Assembly: GCA_937967875.1 (NCBI GenBank)
Contig: CALBTQ010000023.1
Span: forward strand, 1-10,107
Reading direction: 5' to 3'
Source of the DNA: an uncultured Pseudomonadota bacterium
GTDB lineage: Bacteria > Lernaellota > Lernaellaia > Lernaellales > Lernaellaceae
DNA length: 10,107 bases
Part shown: positions 5,004 through 10,107 of the stretch, one piece after another
Position numbering within the stretch: position 1 is the stretch's first letter
Layout: the number at the start of each line of letters is the position of its first letter
The notes under the pieces: model-generated
The model's database searches: none
What the model was told of the DNA's origin: nothing
The model's input: the letters and a program-made list of their open reading frames with translations, nothing else
Program-made: the position numbers and the translations under genes

Positions 5004-6049
5004 GACAAGCCGCCGCCATCCTCGCTGTTTTGCTTGCCGGACTGCTGTTCGCGACAATGATCGGCTGCGGACCAAACATCGCCAATCAACTGAAACCGGC
5101 GCAGGAAAAACTGCACATCGCGCAGGAACACGGCGCGCGTTTTTGTTCGCCTGAGCATTTCGCCGCCGCCGAGGCGTACCTGGACTTCGCGGAAAATTCG
5201 GCCAAGGCGGGCAACCGCATGGACGCCGACGTGTACCTCGCGCGCGCCGATAAAGAGTTGCAAATCGCCCTGGCCGCCTGCGAGGATTGCCGCACCGATC
5301 TGGATGGCGACGGCATCATCGACATCGAGGACAAGGATCCCTACCGCGCCGAAGACTACGATAATTATCAGGACGAGGACGGCATTCCCGAAGACGACAA
5401 CGACGGCGACAACTACCTGGATGCGGAAGACGAATGCCCGCTCGATCCCGAGGACATGGACGGCTTCGAGGACAACGACGGCTGCCCCGATCCGGACAAC
5501 GATTTCGACGGCATCAATGACGAACTCGATCAATGTCCGAACGAGCCCGAGGACGTCGACGGCTACCAGGATCTGGACGGCTGCCCCGATCCGGACAACG
5601 ACAGCGACGGCATCGCCGATTCGGAAGACGTTTGCCCCAATCATCCGGAAACGATCAACGGCTTCCTCGACGACGACGGGTGCCCCGACCGGATTCCCAC
5701 GCGCCGCAAGTTCATCCTGCTGCCGGAAGTGGAATTCCTCGGCGACTCGCTGTACATGACGCCCGCGTCGATCGCCAATCTGCAGGCCTTCGCCAATGCG
5801 CTCAAACGCAACCCCGATCTGCACGTGCGCATCGAGGGCCACACCTACGCGCATAGTAACGAAGAGGCCAACCTGACGCTGACCAAGCAGCGCGCCGAGC
5901 TGGTGCGCGACCTGCTGGTCAGCTACGGCATCGCCACCGAGCGCCTGACGCCGATGGGCTTCGGCGCAACGCGGCCGGTCGCCGACAACGAAACCTATGC
6001 GGGCCGCATGAAAAACGACCGCATCGACTTCATCATCTACCTGCCATGA
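5000..6049 (+). CDS. OmpA-domain lipoprotein with DUF4398-like module and thrombospondin type-3 repeats
   Basis: A 349-residue outer-membrane lipoprotein read from a TTG start that overlaps the previous stop (TTGA), with GGAAGG at 4990-4995. This start is chosen because it restores a full signal peptide (RQAAAILAVLLAGLLFATMIGC) with lipobox Cys C23; the first ATG, at 5057, would delete it. Order: lipid anchor; helical DUF4398-like segment (36-94); a very acidic Asp-rich calcium-type thrombospondin type-3 region (about 99-230), with cysteines at 146, 162, 179, 195, 212 and 228 spaced 16-17 residues apart; an OmpA C-terminal domain (about 240-346) with RIEGHTY, LTLTKQRAELV and GRMKNDRIDF. Such proteins normally bridge outer membrane and peptidoglycan. 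Here the ligand-binding Asp of the GHTD motif is Tyr283, while the partner Arg298 remains, so wall binding may be altered. The gene overlaps hldC by 4 bp. Confidence 0.92.
   Translation: MRQAAAILAVLLAGLLFATMIGCGPNIANQLKPAQEKLHIAQEHGARFCSPEHFAAAEAYLDFAENSAKAGNRMDADVYLARADKELQIALAACEDCRTDLDGDGIIDIEDKDPYRAEDYDNYQDEDGIPEDDNDGDNYLDAEDECPLDPEDMDGFEDNDGCPDPDNDFDGINDELDQCPNEPEDVDGYQDLDGCPDPDNDSDGIADSEDVCPNHPETINGFLDDDGCPDRIPTRRKFILLPEVEFLGDSLYMTPASIANLQAFANALKRNPDLHVRIEGHTYAHSNEEANLTLTKQRAELVRDLLVSYGIATERLTPMGFGATRPVADNETYAGRMKNDRIDFIIYLP
5477..5601 (+). repeat. 26-bp direct repeat within the thrombospondin type-3 region
   Basis: An identical 26-base segment occurs at 5477-5502 and 5576-5601, encoding DGCPDPDND both times. 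The offset of 99 bp equals 33 residues, the length of the double thrombospondin unit. A third, degraded copy (DDGCPDR) follows at about 5673-5692. The repeat reflects internal duplication of coding units rather than a mobile element. Confidence 0.85.
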
Positions 6050-6534
6050 AACTGACTTACGACAAGGTGTTCGCGCTCGCCGATCTGCTGCCGCGCCTGG
6101 AGCGCGAACGCGCAGCGGGACGCACGCTCGTGTTCACCAACGGCTGCTTCGACATTTTGCACGTCGGTCACGTTCGTTTGTTGCAACAGGCCAAAGCGGA
6201 GGGCGACGTGCTGATCGTGGCGATCAACGCCGACGCCTCCGTGCGCCAATTGAACAAGGGTGACGACCGGCCGATTCATCCGGAAGCCGAACGCGCCGAA
6301 ACGCTGGCCGCCTTTGCGGCGGTCGATTACGTCACTGTGTTCGGCGAACCGACGCCGCAGGAGATCATCGCGCAAATCCAGCCCGACGTGCTGGTCAAAG
6401 GCGGCGATTGGGGCCCCGACGAAATCGTGGGCAGCGACATCGTGCAGGCGCGCGGCGGACGCGTGGTGCGGGTGGATCTGGTGCGCGGACAGTCGACGAC
6501 CAATCTGCTCAAGAAAGCGCGCGGCGAAGATTAA
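6046..6534 (+). CDS. hldC: D-glycero-beta-D-manno-heptose 1-phosphate adenylyltransferase (HldC/RfaE2)
   Basis: A 162-residue cytoplasmic nucleotidyltransferase that joins ATP and D-glycero-beta-D-manno-heptose 1-phosphate to give ADP-heptose for LPS inner core. It has VFTNGCFDILHVGHVRLLQQAK (29-50) with the catalytic HxGH at 39-42, LIVAINADASVRQLN, DVLVKGGDW, EIVGS and the C-terminal GQSTTNLLKK (148-157). These match the C-terminal half of E. coli HldE. The kinase half is absent, so this is the stand-alone RfaE2 type; the kinase should be encoded elsewhere. The ATG overlaps the OmpA-lipoprotein stop (ATGA) and no Shine-Dalgarno is visible, so translation is probably coupled. Its TAA overlaps the convergent nifU stop by 4 bp. 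Confidence 0.94.
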   Translation: MKLTYDKVFALADLLPRLERERAAGRTLVFTNGCFDILHVGHVRLLQQAKAEGDVLIVAINADASVRQLNKGDDRPIHPEAERAETLAAFAAVDYVTVFGEPTPQEIIAQIQPDVLVKGGDWGPDEIVGSDIVQARGGRVVRVDLVRGQSTTNLLKKARGED

Positions 6535-7004
6535 TCGGCTTTCTCCGTCGGCGCCGGACCGTGCCCGAAGCGGCCGAAGCGTTCTTCATACACATCCTCA
6601 CGCGAGCGCTCGGGCATCTTCAACGACGCGGCTTCCTGCGGATGGCGCGACAGATAATCCTGAATCGCCAGGTGCAACGCGTCGGCGCCCAGATTCGAGC
6701 AGTGCAATTTGCGCGGCGGCAGACCGTCGAGTTCTTCGGCCACGCTTTTGTTGGAAATGGCCAGAGCTTCGCTCAGCGTTTTGCCCAGCGCCATTTCGCT
6801 GATCATGCTGGACACGGCGATCGCCGCGCCGCAGCCGAAGGTTTTGTATTTCACTTGCGTCAGCCGGCCGTCCTCGACCTTGATGTAAAAGGTCATCATG
6901 TCGCCGCATATCGGATTGCCTTCCTCGCCGATGCCGTCGGCGTTTTCGATCACGCCCACGTTGCGCGGATTGGTGAAATGATCCATGACCTTATCGCTGT
7001 ACAT
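6531..7004 (-). CDS. nifU: IscU/NifU-type Fe-S cluster scaffold protein
   Basis: A 157-residue cytoplasmic scaffold on which Fe-S clusters are built from sulfur supplied by the cysteine desulfurase. It starts with the typical MYSDKVMDHFTNPRNVG. Cluster ligands are C33 and D35 (NPICGDMM), C58 (KTFGCGAAIAVSSM) and C102 in KLHCSNLGADAL; H101 matches the conserved His of IscU. LPPRK (95-99) corresponds to the LPPVK chaperone-recognition motif. Residues after about 125 form a non-conserved charged tail. It has only the N-terminal scaffold domain, without the ferredoxin-like and C-terminal domains of nitrogenase NifU; iscU would be an equally fair symbol. A Shine-Dalgarno GAGAGGA lies at 7009-7015 (complement). 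It is the last gene of the nifS-iscR-nifU operon. hscA, hscB and iscA are not in the window. Confidence 0.94.
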   Translation of the reverse strand: MYSDKVMDHFTNPRNVGVIENADGIGEEGNPICGDMMTFYIKVEDGRLTQVKYKTFGCGAAIAVSSMISEMALGKTLSEALAISNKSVAEELDGLPPRKLHCSNLGADALHLAIQDYLSRHPQEAASLKMPERSREDVYEERFGRFGHGPAPTEKAD

Positions 7005-7031
7005 TTCGTCCTCTCATCGCCGCCCGGGGCG

Positions 7032-7475
7032 TCAAATGTAATACATGTTGGCGTTTTCGCGTTCGTCGGCCAACTGTTTGTCTTTGAGTTCTTCCAGCGA
7101 AACGCTGTCGAGCTTTTTGCGGATGGTCGAGCTGAGATCGTTCCACAGATCGTGGGTGACGCACCGCTCGGTCCGTCGGCACAATTGCGAATCAACAATG
7201 CACTCGACGGGCGAGAGCGAACCTTCCAACGCCTCGAGAATTTCGGTCACCGTGATTTCGTTTGGTTTCCGGTTGAGCATGTAACCGCCCGATGCCCCGC
7301 GCACGCTGCGCAGAATGCCATTGTCGCGCAATTGCGTGAACAGGCGCTCCAGGTAGCGTTTGCTCAAGGTTTGCCGATCGGCGATTTCGCTAAGCAACAC
7401 CGGCCGATCCTGATAATGAGCAGCCAGATCCACCAGGGCCCGCAAGCCGTACCGTCCTTTGGTCGAGATCCGCAC
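7032..7475 (-). CDS. iscR: Rrf2-family Fe-S regulator, IscR type
   Basis: A 147-residue winged-helix repressor/activator that senses Fe-S status. MRISTKGRYGLRALVDLA is the Rrf2 N-terminal signature, followed by helix-turn-helix SEIADRQTLSKRYLERLFTQL (29-49) and the wing VRGASGGYMLNR. The cluster-binding loop is C92-x6-C99-x5-C105-x2-H108 (ECIVDSQLCRRTERCVTHDLW). E. coli IscR has C92, C98, C104 and H107, so all four ligands are present with one extra residue in the first gap. This argues against the Cys-less CymR type. Start is GTG (7473-7475) with GGGGAGG at 7480-7486 (complement). It lies 15 bp after nifS and 27 bp before nifU, in the same operon. Likely target: the site at 8745-8769 upstream of nifS. 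Confidence 0.93.
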   Translation of the reverse strand: MRISTKGRYGLRALVDLAAHYQDRPVLLSEIADRQTLSKRYLERLFTQLRDNGILRSVRGASGGYMLNRKPNEITVTEILEALEGSLSPVECIVDSQLCRRTERCVTHDLWNDLSSTIRKKLDSVSLEELKDKQLADERENANMYYI

Positions 7476-7490
7476 GATTCCTCCCCTCGG

Positions 7491-8714
7491 TTATTTCGAC
7501 GCCCAAACATCGTATTGGCGACGATCCTCTTCGGCCATGCGGCCGTTATGGTAATTGTCGTACAAAGGGCTCATGTCGCGCAGTCGCCGGGCTTCCTGCG
7601 CGATGGCCGTGGCGGCCAGTTCCATTTCCTCCATGGTGTTGCCCCGCCCCAACGAGATGCGCACGCCGCTGTTGGCCAATTGCTTGGGCAGACCCATCGC
7701 GTCCAGCACGTGGCTGGTGCCCAGCGTGCCGCTCGTGCAGGCGCTGCCGGTGCTGACGGCGATGCCGTGGTTGAGCGCCAGGCGCATGAGGAACCCTTCG
7801 CCCTCGATGAAGTGCAACAACAAGTGCGAGGTATTGGGCAGACGCGGCGCGCCCTGCGCGGTGATGAAAATCTGCGGCAGCAATTCCAGCAGGCGTTTTT
7901 CCAGCGCGTCGCGCATTTCGCCGATGCGCCGGGCATCCTCTTTGCGCCGTTGTTCGGCCAACTCCAGCGCCTTGGCGAAACCGGCGATGCTCGGCACGTT
8001 CTCGGTGCCCGCGCGTTTGTTGAACTCGTGATGGCCGCCGGTGATCATGGGCGCAAGCTTCACGCCTTTGCGCACGTACAACACGCCGACTCCCTTCGGG
8101 CCGTAAATTTTATGACCCGACAGGCTCATCAAATCGCATTGCAGTTCGTCGACATTCAGCGGCAACTTGCCCGCCGCCTGCACCGCGTCGGTGTGAAACA
8201 GCACGCCGGCCTCGCGCACGATCCGGCCGATGGCCGCGATCGGCTCAATCACGCCGGTTTCGTTATTGGCGTACATCACCGAAACCAGAATCGTCTCCGG
8301 GCGGATTGCCGCTTTCACCTGCGCCGGATCGACCAGACCGTCGCTGTCGACCGGCAGATAGGTGACCTGCACGCCTTCCTTTTCCAATGCCTGCGCCGTG
8401 TTGAGCACCGCCGGATGCTCGATGGAACTGATGACGATGTGGTTGCCCTTTTTCCGGTTGGCCGACACCACGCCGCGCAACGCCAGGTTGTCGCTTTCGG
8501 TCGCGCCCGAGGTGAAGAGAACCTCCTTGGCGGTGCATCCCAAGATGCCCGCGACGGTTTCCCGCGCCGTGGTCAGTCCTTTGGCGGCTTCCCGGCCGAA
8601 GGCGTGAATGGAACTGGCGTTTCCGAAAGATTCCTGTAAAAACGGCAACATCGCCTCCAGAACCAGAGGATCCACCGGCGTTGTTGCGTTATGATCAAGA
8701 TAGATGCCTTTCAT
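7491..8714 (-). CDS. nifS: Cysteine desulfurase, NifS/IscS family
   Basis: A 407-residue PLP enzyme that converts L-cysteine to alanine and passes the persulfide sulfur to the IscU/NifU scaffold. Motifs seen: MKGIYLDHNATTPVDP at the start, TSGATESDN, SIEHPAV (H100, stacks on PLP), YANNETGVIEP, FHTDAVQAAGK (D176), SLSGHKIYGPKG (K202, the PLP Schiff-base lysine), RAGTENVPSIAGF, and STGSACTSG with the catalytic C326 on a short group I loop. Length is in the normal range (~390-405). The ATG at 8714 is chosen because GGAG lies just upstream and homologues begin here; an in-frame start at 8768 would run through the predicted promoter. It is the first gene of the operon, with a TATAAT box and an IscR-like site about 40 bp upstream. 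Confidence 0.95.
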   Translation of the reverse strand: MKGIYLDHNATTPVDPLVLEAMLPFLQESFGNASSIHAFGREAAKGLTTARETVAGILGCTAKEVLFTSGATESDNLALRGVVSANRKKGNHIVISSIEHPAVLNTAQALEKEGVQVTYLPVDSDGLVDPAQVKAAIRPETILVSVMYANNETGVIEPIAAIGRIVREAGVLFHTDAVQAAGKLPLNVDELQCDLMSLSGHKIYGPKGVGVLYVRKGVKLAPMITGGHHEFNKRAGTENVPSIAGFAKALELAEQRRKEDARRIGEMRDALEKRLLELLPQIFITAQGAPRLPNTSHLLLHFIEGEGFLMRLALNHGIAVSTGSACTSGTLGTSHVLDAMGLPKQLANSGVRISLGRGNTMEEMELAATAIAQEARRLRDMSPLYDNYHNGRMAEEDRRQYDVWASK

Positions 8715-8744
8715 TTTATCTCCGTAAAACCAACGTAACGCACC

Positions 8745-8769
8745 ATTGTCTACCATTATAGTAGGCATT
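8745..8769 (-). promoter_or_regulatory. Predicted IscR type-1-like operator over the nifS -10 box
   Basis: Read on the minus strand, this 25-base imperfect palindrome matches 19 of 25 positions of the E. coli IscR type-1 consensus as I recall it (ATASYYGACTRWWWYAGT, then CRRSTAT). Its core ACTATAATGGT matches 10 of 11. It contains a perfect TATAAT (8755-8760, complement) that would serve as the nifS -10; the -35 at 17-18 bases spacing is poor, as in regulated promoters. Symmetric arms CTAC/GTAG surround the centre at 8757. Binding by the operon's own IscR would give feedback control. Confidence 0.55.
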
Positions 8770-8813
8770 GGAGTGTAATACTTCCAGGGTTACCGAGTCA
8801 ATGATGAAAAAAA

Positions 8814-8835
8814 ATGAAAAATGATCGTTTTTCAT
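8814..8835. repeat. 8-bp inverted repeat, AT-rich
   Basis: ATGAAAAA (8814-8821) and TTTTTCAT (8828-8835) form a perfect inverted repeat around TGATCG. A further GATGAAAAA copy lies at 8803-8811. It could be a regulator site or a weak hairpin between two divergent genes. The stem is almost all A-T, so an RNA hairpin would be weak. Confidence 0.45.
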
Positions 8836-8991
8836 CCTCTATACATAGCGTAATAATTTGAAAATTTTAGGTATTCTCTTTCAACCGGCTTTAATTTGAC
8901 ACTCACAAAAAGCTAATGTAACGTTTCCTTCAGCAATCTCAACATCTTCTAAGAAAACACATCCGGCAACAGACGACACAACGTGCAATCT

Positions 8992-9032
8992 CAAGTTCGT
9001 ATGAGGAGTAATCCAATTCGTACTCAATTCGT
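8992..9032 (+). repeat. Three helically phased CAA(G)TTCGT direct repeats
   Basis: CAAGTTCGT (8992-9000), CAATTCGT (9014-9021) and CAATTCGT (9025-9032) place the TTCGT cores at 8996, 9017 and 9028, that is 21 and 11 bases apart. Spacing near one and two helical turns is typical of tandem binding sites for OmpR/PhoB-type response regulators. They lie 34-74 bases before the FadL-like start, so they may be in the promoter or leader. No regulator is identified. Confidence 0.4.
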
Positions 9033-9053
9033 CTATTTCTGAACGGAACAGAC

Positions 9054-9061
9054 AAGGAGGG
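9054..9061 (+). promoter_or_regulatory. Strong Shine-Dalgarno deciding the GTG start of the FadL-like gene
   Basis: AAGGAGGG ends four bases before the GTG at 9066. No in-frame ATG occurs near it, and the signal peptide begins immediately, so this site fixes the start. Confidence 0.8.
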
Positions 9062-9065
9062 CACT

Positions 9066-10107
9066 GTGAAGCAACGCATTTTTACCTGGGGATTAACGTT
9101 CGTATTATTGTTGATTCCCCTGACCGCATTCGCCGGTTTGAATAACATACCGTATGGTTTTGGTTTCGGCGCTCGCGGCATCGGCATCGGCTCGGCCTAT
9201 ACGGCATTAACCGATGACGCGTCCTGTGCATTCTTCAATCCCGCCGCCATGGCGATGATGGAAAATTCGCAGATCATGCTCAGCTACCTGTACGGCAAGC
9301 CCGATTTCGAAGGCGGACCGAAGGGCGACACGTTCACCTTCGACGAAGCCAACGAGGTGATCCAGACCAACCTGGTGATCAAACTCAACAGCCTGCTTAA
9401 ATCCAAGTGGCCGGTGGCGTTGGGCTTGAACATCAGCCTCGACGACAACATGAACGCGTTCATCCGCTTCAACGATCTGCAATACGCCGAAGGACACTAT
9501 TCGCGTTACGGCGTGACTTCCTTCACCCTGAACGGCGCGTTGGGTTTTAAAGTATTCAATTGGTTGTACCTCGGCGGCGGCGTGCTCACCACGCTGCACA
9601 CCAAGAACGATATGTTCCTGCGCACCGACATGTCGGGCAACACCAACAGCGAAGGCATGGCGGTTACGGTCAACCTGCGCGGTGCGCCGGTGGCCGCATT
9701 GATGGTGCACTTCGATCCGATCGACCTGGGTCTGACCTACCACGGTGCGACGCACGGACAGTTCGACCCGATCGTCGTGGGCGCGGCGGCGCAGGTGGGC
9801 GAGAGCCCGTTGGCCGATCTGCCGATGACCCTGATGTTCAAAGACAGCATCCATCCGGCCCGTGCGGCCTTCGGCTTCGCCTGGCGCGCACTGGATTGGT
9901 TCACGCTGCACAGCGACATCGTCTGGTACAACTACGAGCAGGTGCAGGATCAGATGGGCGAACACGACCTGGCCCGCGCCGGTCTGGACATCGACCTGGT
10001 CAACATCTGGGTGCCGCACGTCGGTCTGGAATTCGAGCCCTTCGAGTACTTCTTCCTGCGTACCGGTTACGGCTACGAGCCCAATCCCTTTGACAAGCCG
10101 GGCTCGA
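9066..10107 (+). CDS. FadL/OMPP1-like outer-membrane beta-barrel protein (3'-truncated)
   Basis: The reading frame stays open from a GTG at 9066 to the last base, giving 347 residues without a stop. A signal peptide (KQRIFTWGLTFVLLLIPLTAFA, cleavage about residue 23-24) leads into GFGFGARGIGIGSAYTALTD and ASCAFFNPAAMAMM. This Gly/Ala-rich segment ending in NPA is the hallmark of FadL/toluene-transporter (OMPP1) and related barrel proteins, where the N-terminus forms the plug or hatch. The rest alternates aromatic and polar residues in strand-like runs (GALGFKVFNWLYLGGGVLTTL, FTLHSDIVWYNY, YFFLRTGYGYEPNPF), as in an outer-membrane barrel. FadL proteins are about 420-450 residues, so roughly 80-100 are missing beyond the window. 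Likely role: uptake of hydrophobic compounds; a PorV/UPF0164-type relative is an alternative. Confidence 0.82.
   Translation, partial: MKQRIFTWGLTFVLLLIPLTAFAGLNNIPYGFGFGARGIGIGSAYTALTDDASCAFFNPAAMAMMENSQIMLSYLYGKPDFEGGPKGDTFTFDEANEVIQTNLVIKLNSLLKSKWPVALGLNISLDDNMNAFIRFNDLQYAEGHYSRYGVTSFTLNGALGFKVFNWLYLGGGVLTTLHTKNDMFLRTDMSGNTNSEGMAVTVNLRGAPVAALMVHFDPIDLGLTYHGATHGQFDPIVVGAAAQVGESPLADLPMTLMFKDSIHPARAAFGFAWRALDWFTLHSDIVWYNYEQVQDQMGEHDLARAGLDIDLVNIWVPHVGLEFEPFEYFFLRTGYGYEPNPFDKPGS

Larger units (their letters stand above)
8715..9065. other. 351-bp AT-richer divergent intergenic region between nifS and the FadL-like gene
   Basis: This region holds the leader, -10 and IscR-like site of nifS at its left end, and at its right end the leader and Shine-Dalgarno of the FadL-like gene. 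Composition drops clearly toward AT, especially 8800-8935. I see an 8-bp inverted repeat (8814-8835), a possible promoter TTGACA (8896-8901) with a weak TAACGT at 17 bases (8919-8924), and phased TTCGT repeats (8992-9032). I see no convincing small gene, tRNA or rho-independent terminator. Confidence 0.7.

Noticed and set aside
4952..5854. 300-codon antisense frame made of Val/Ile/Ala runs opposite the thrombospondin repeats
   Set aside because: The hydrophobic look is the complement of Asp (GAC/GAT) codons (GTC/ATC). It is not a membrane protein gene.
7018..7034. GC-rich hairpin (CGCC/GGCG) between iscR and nifU
   Set aside because: The 4-bp stem with a 3-base loop lies within a 27-bp intra-operon gap, overlaps the iscR stop and has no T-tract; it is most likely chance in GC-rich DNA.
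6408..8639. Very long open frame (743 codons) on the plus strand across the Fe-S operon
   Set aside because: It lies antisense to nifU, iscR and nifS, whose products show full catalytic motifs. Its translation is rich in Arg, His, Gln and Ala, as is usual for antisense frames of GC-rich genes, and it has no recognisable domain.
8715..8768. Longer nifS starting at 8768
   Set aside because: The extension would be translated from the predicted -10/IscR-site region, and homologues begin at the MKGIYLDHNATTP start with its own Shine-Dalgarno.
8715..9065. Possible small RNA, tRNA or CRISPR in the largest intergenic gap
   Set aside because: There is no cloverleaf, no regular spaced repeats beyond the three short TTCGT copies, and no strong terminator hairpin.
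9207..10019. 270-codon antisense frame at the right end
   Set aside because: It is opposite the FadL-like gene, which has signal peptide, Shine-Dalgarno and family motif; the antisense frame has none of these.

Overview
The window is a GC-rich stretch (roughly 60 % GC by eye) of a Gram-negative bacterium. The Gram-negative call rests on a heptose adenylyltransferase for lipopolysaccharide (LPS) core, an OmpA-domain lipoprotein and a FadL-like outer-membrane protein. The style (thrombospondin type-3 OmpA lipoprotein, stand-alone HldC, Nqr pump, NifS/NifU with an IscR-type regulator) resembles deltaproteobacterial or related uncultured lineages. I cannot name a taxon. The first 43 bases are Illumina library adapter, so the window starts at the edge of an assembled contig, probably a metagenome contig.

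Layout. 45-2348 (+): the end of a Na+-translocating NADH:quinone oxidoreductase operon, nqrD (5'-truncated), nqrE and nqrF, followed by a tightly coupled gene of unknown function (2363-2836). 2840-4576: a peroxide/redox block with bcp (PrxQ) and an iron-sulfur flavoprotein-type reductase overlapping on the minus strand, divergent from tpx on the plus strand; a 13-bp palindrome lies over the tpx -35 box. 4695-6534 (+): a cell-envelope operon with a small DUF4398-like lipoprotein, a larger lipoprotein (the same helical module plus thrombospondin type-3 repeats plus OmpA domain), and hldC; all junctions are 4-bp overlaps. 6531-8714 (-): an Fe-S cluster assembly operon transcribed nifS -> iscR -> nifU, with an IscR type-1-like site over the -10 box. 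8715-9065: a 351-bp AT-richer divergent intergenic region with inverted and helically phased direct repeats. 9066-10107 (+): a FadL/OMPP1-like outer-membrane protein running off the window end.

How it fits together. The Nqr pump, IscU-type assembly and peroxide block suggest respiratory, Fe-S-dependent physiology with oxidative-stress protection. NqrF (2Fe-2S), NqrDE (intramembrane Fe-S site) and the flavoprotein are all Fe-S clients. Most genes are ordinary housekeeping. The points worth a second look are the substituted peptidoglycan-binding Asp of the OmpA domain, the duplicated DUF4398-like module, the unknown gene coupled to nqrF, the predicted IscR autoregulatory site, and the two candidate operators. 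I found no clear novel defence or mobile system, CRISPR array, tRNA or rRNA.
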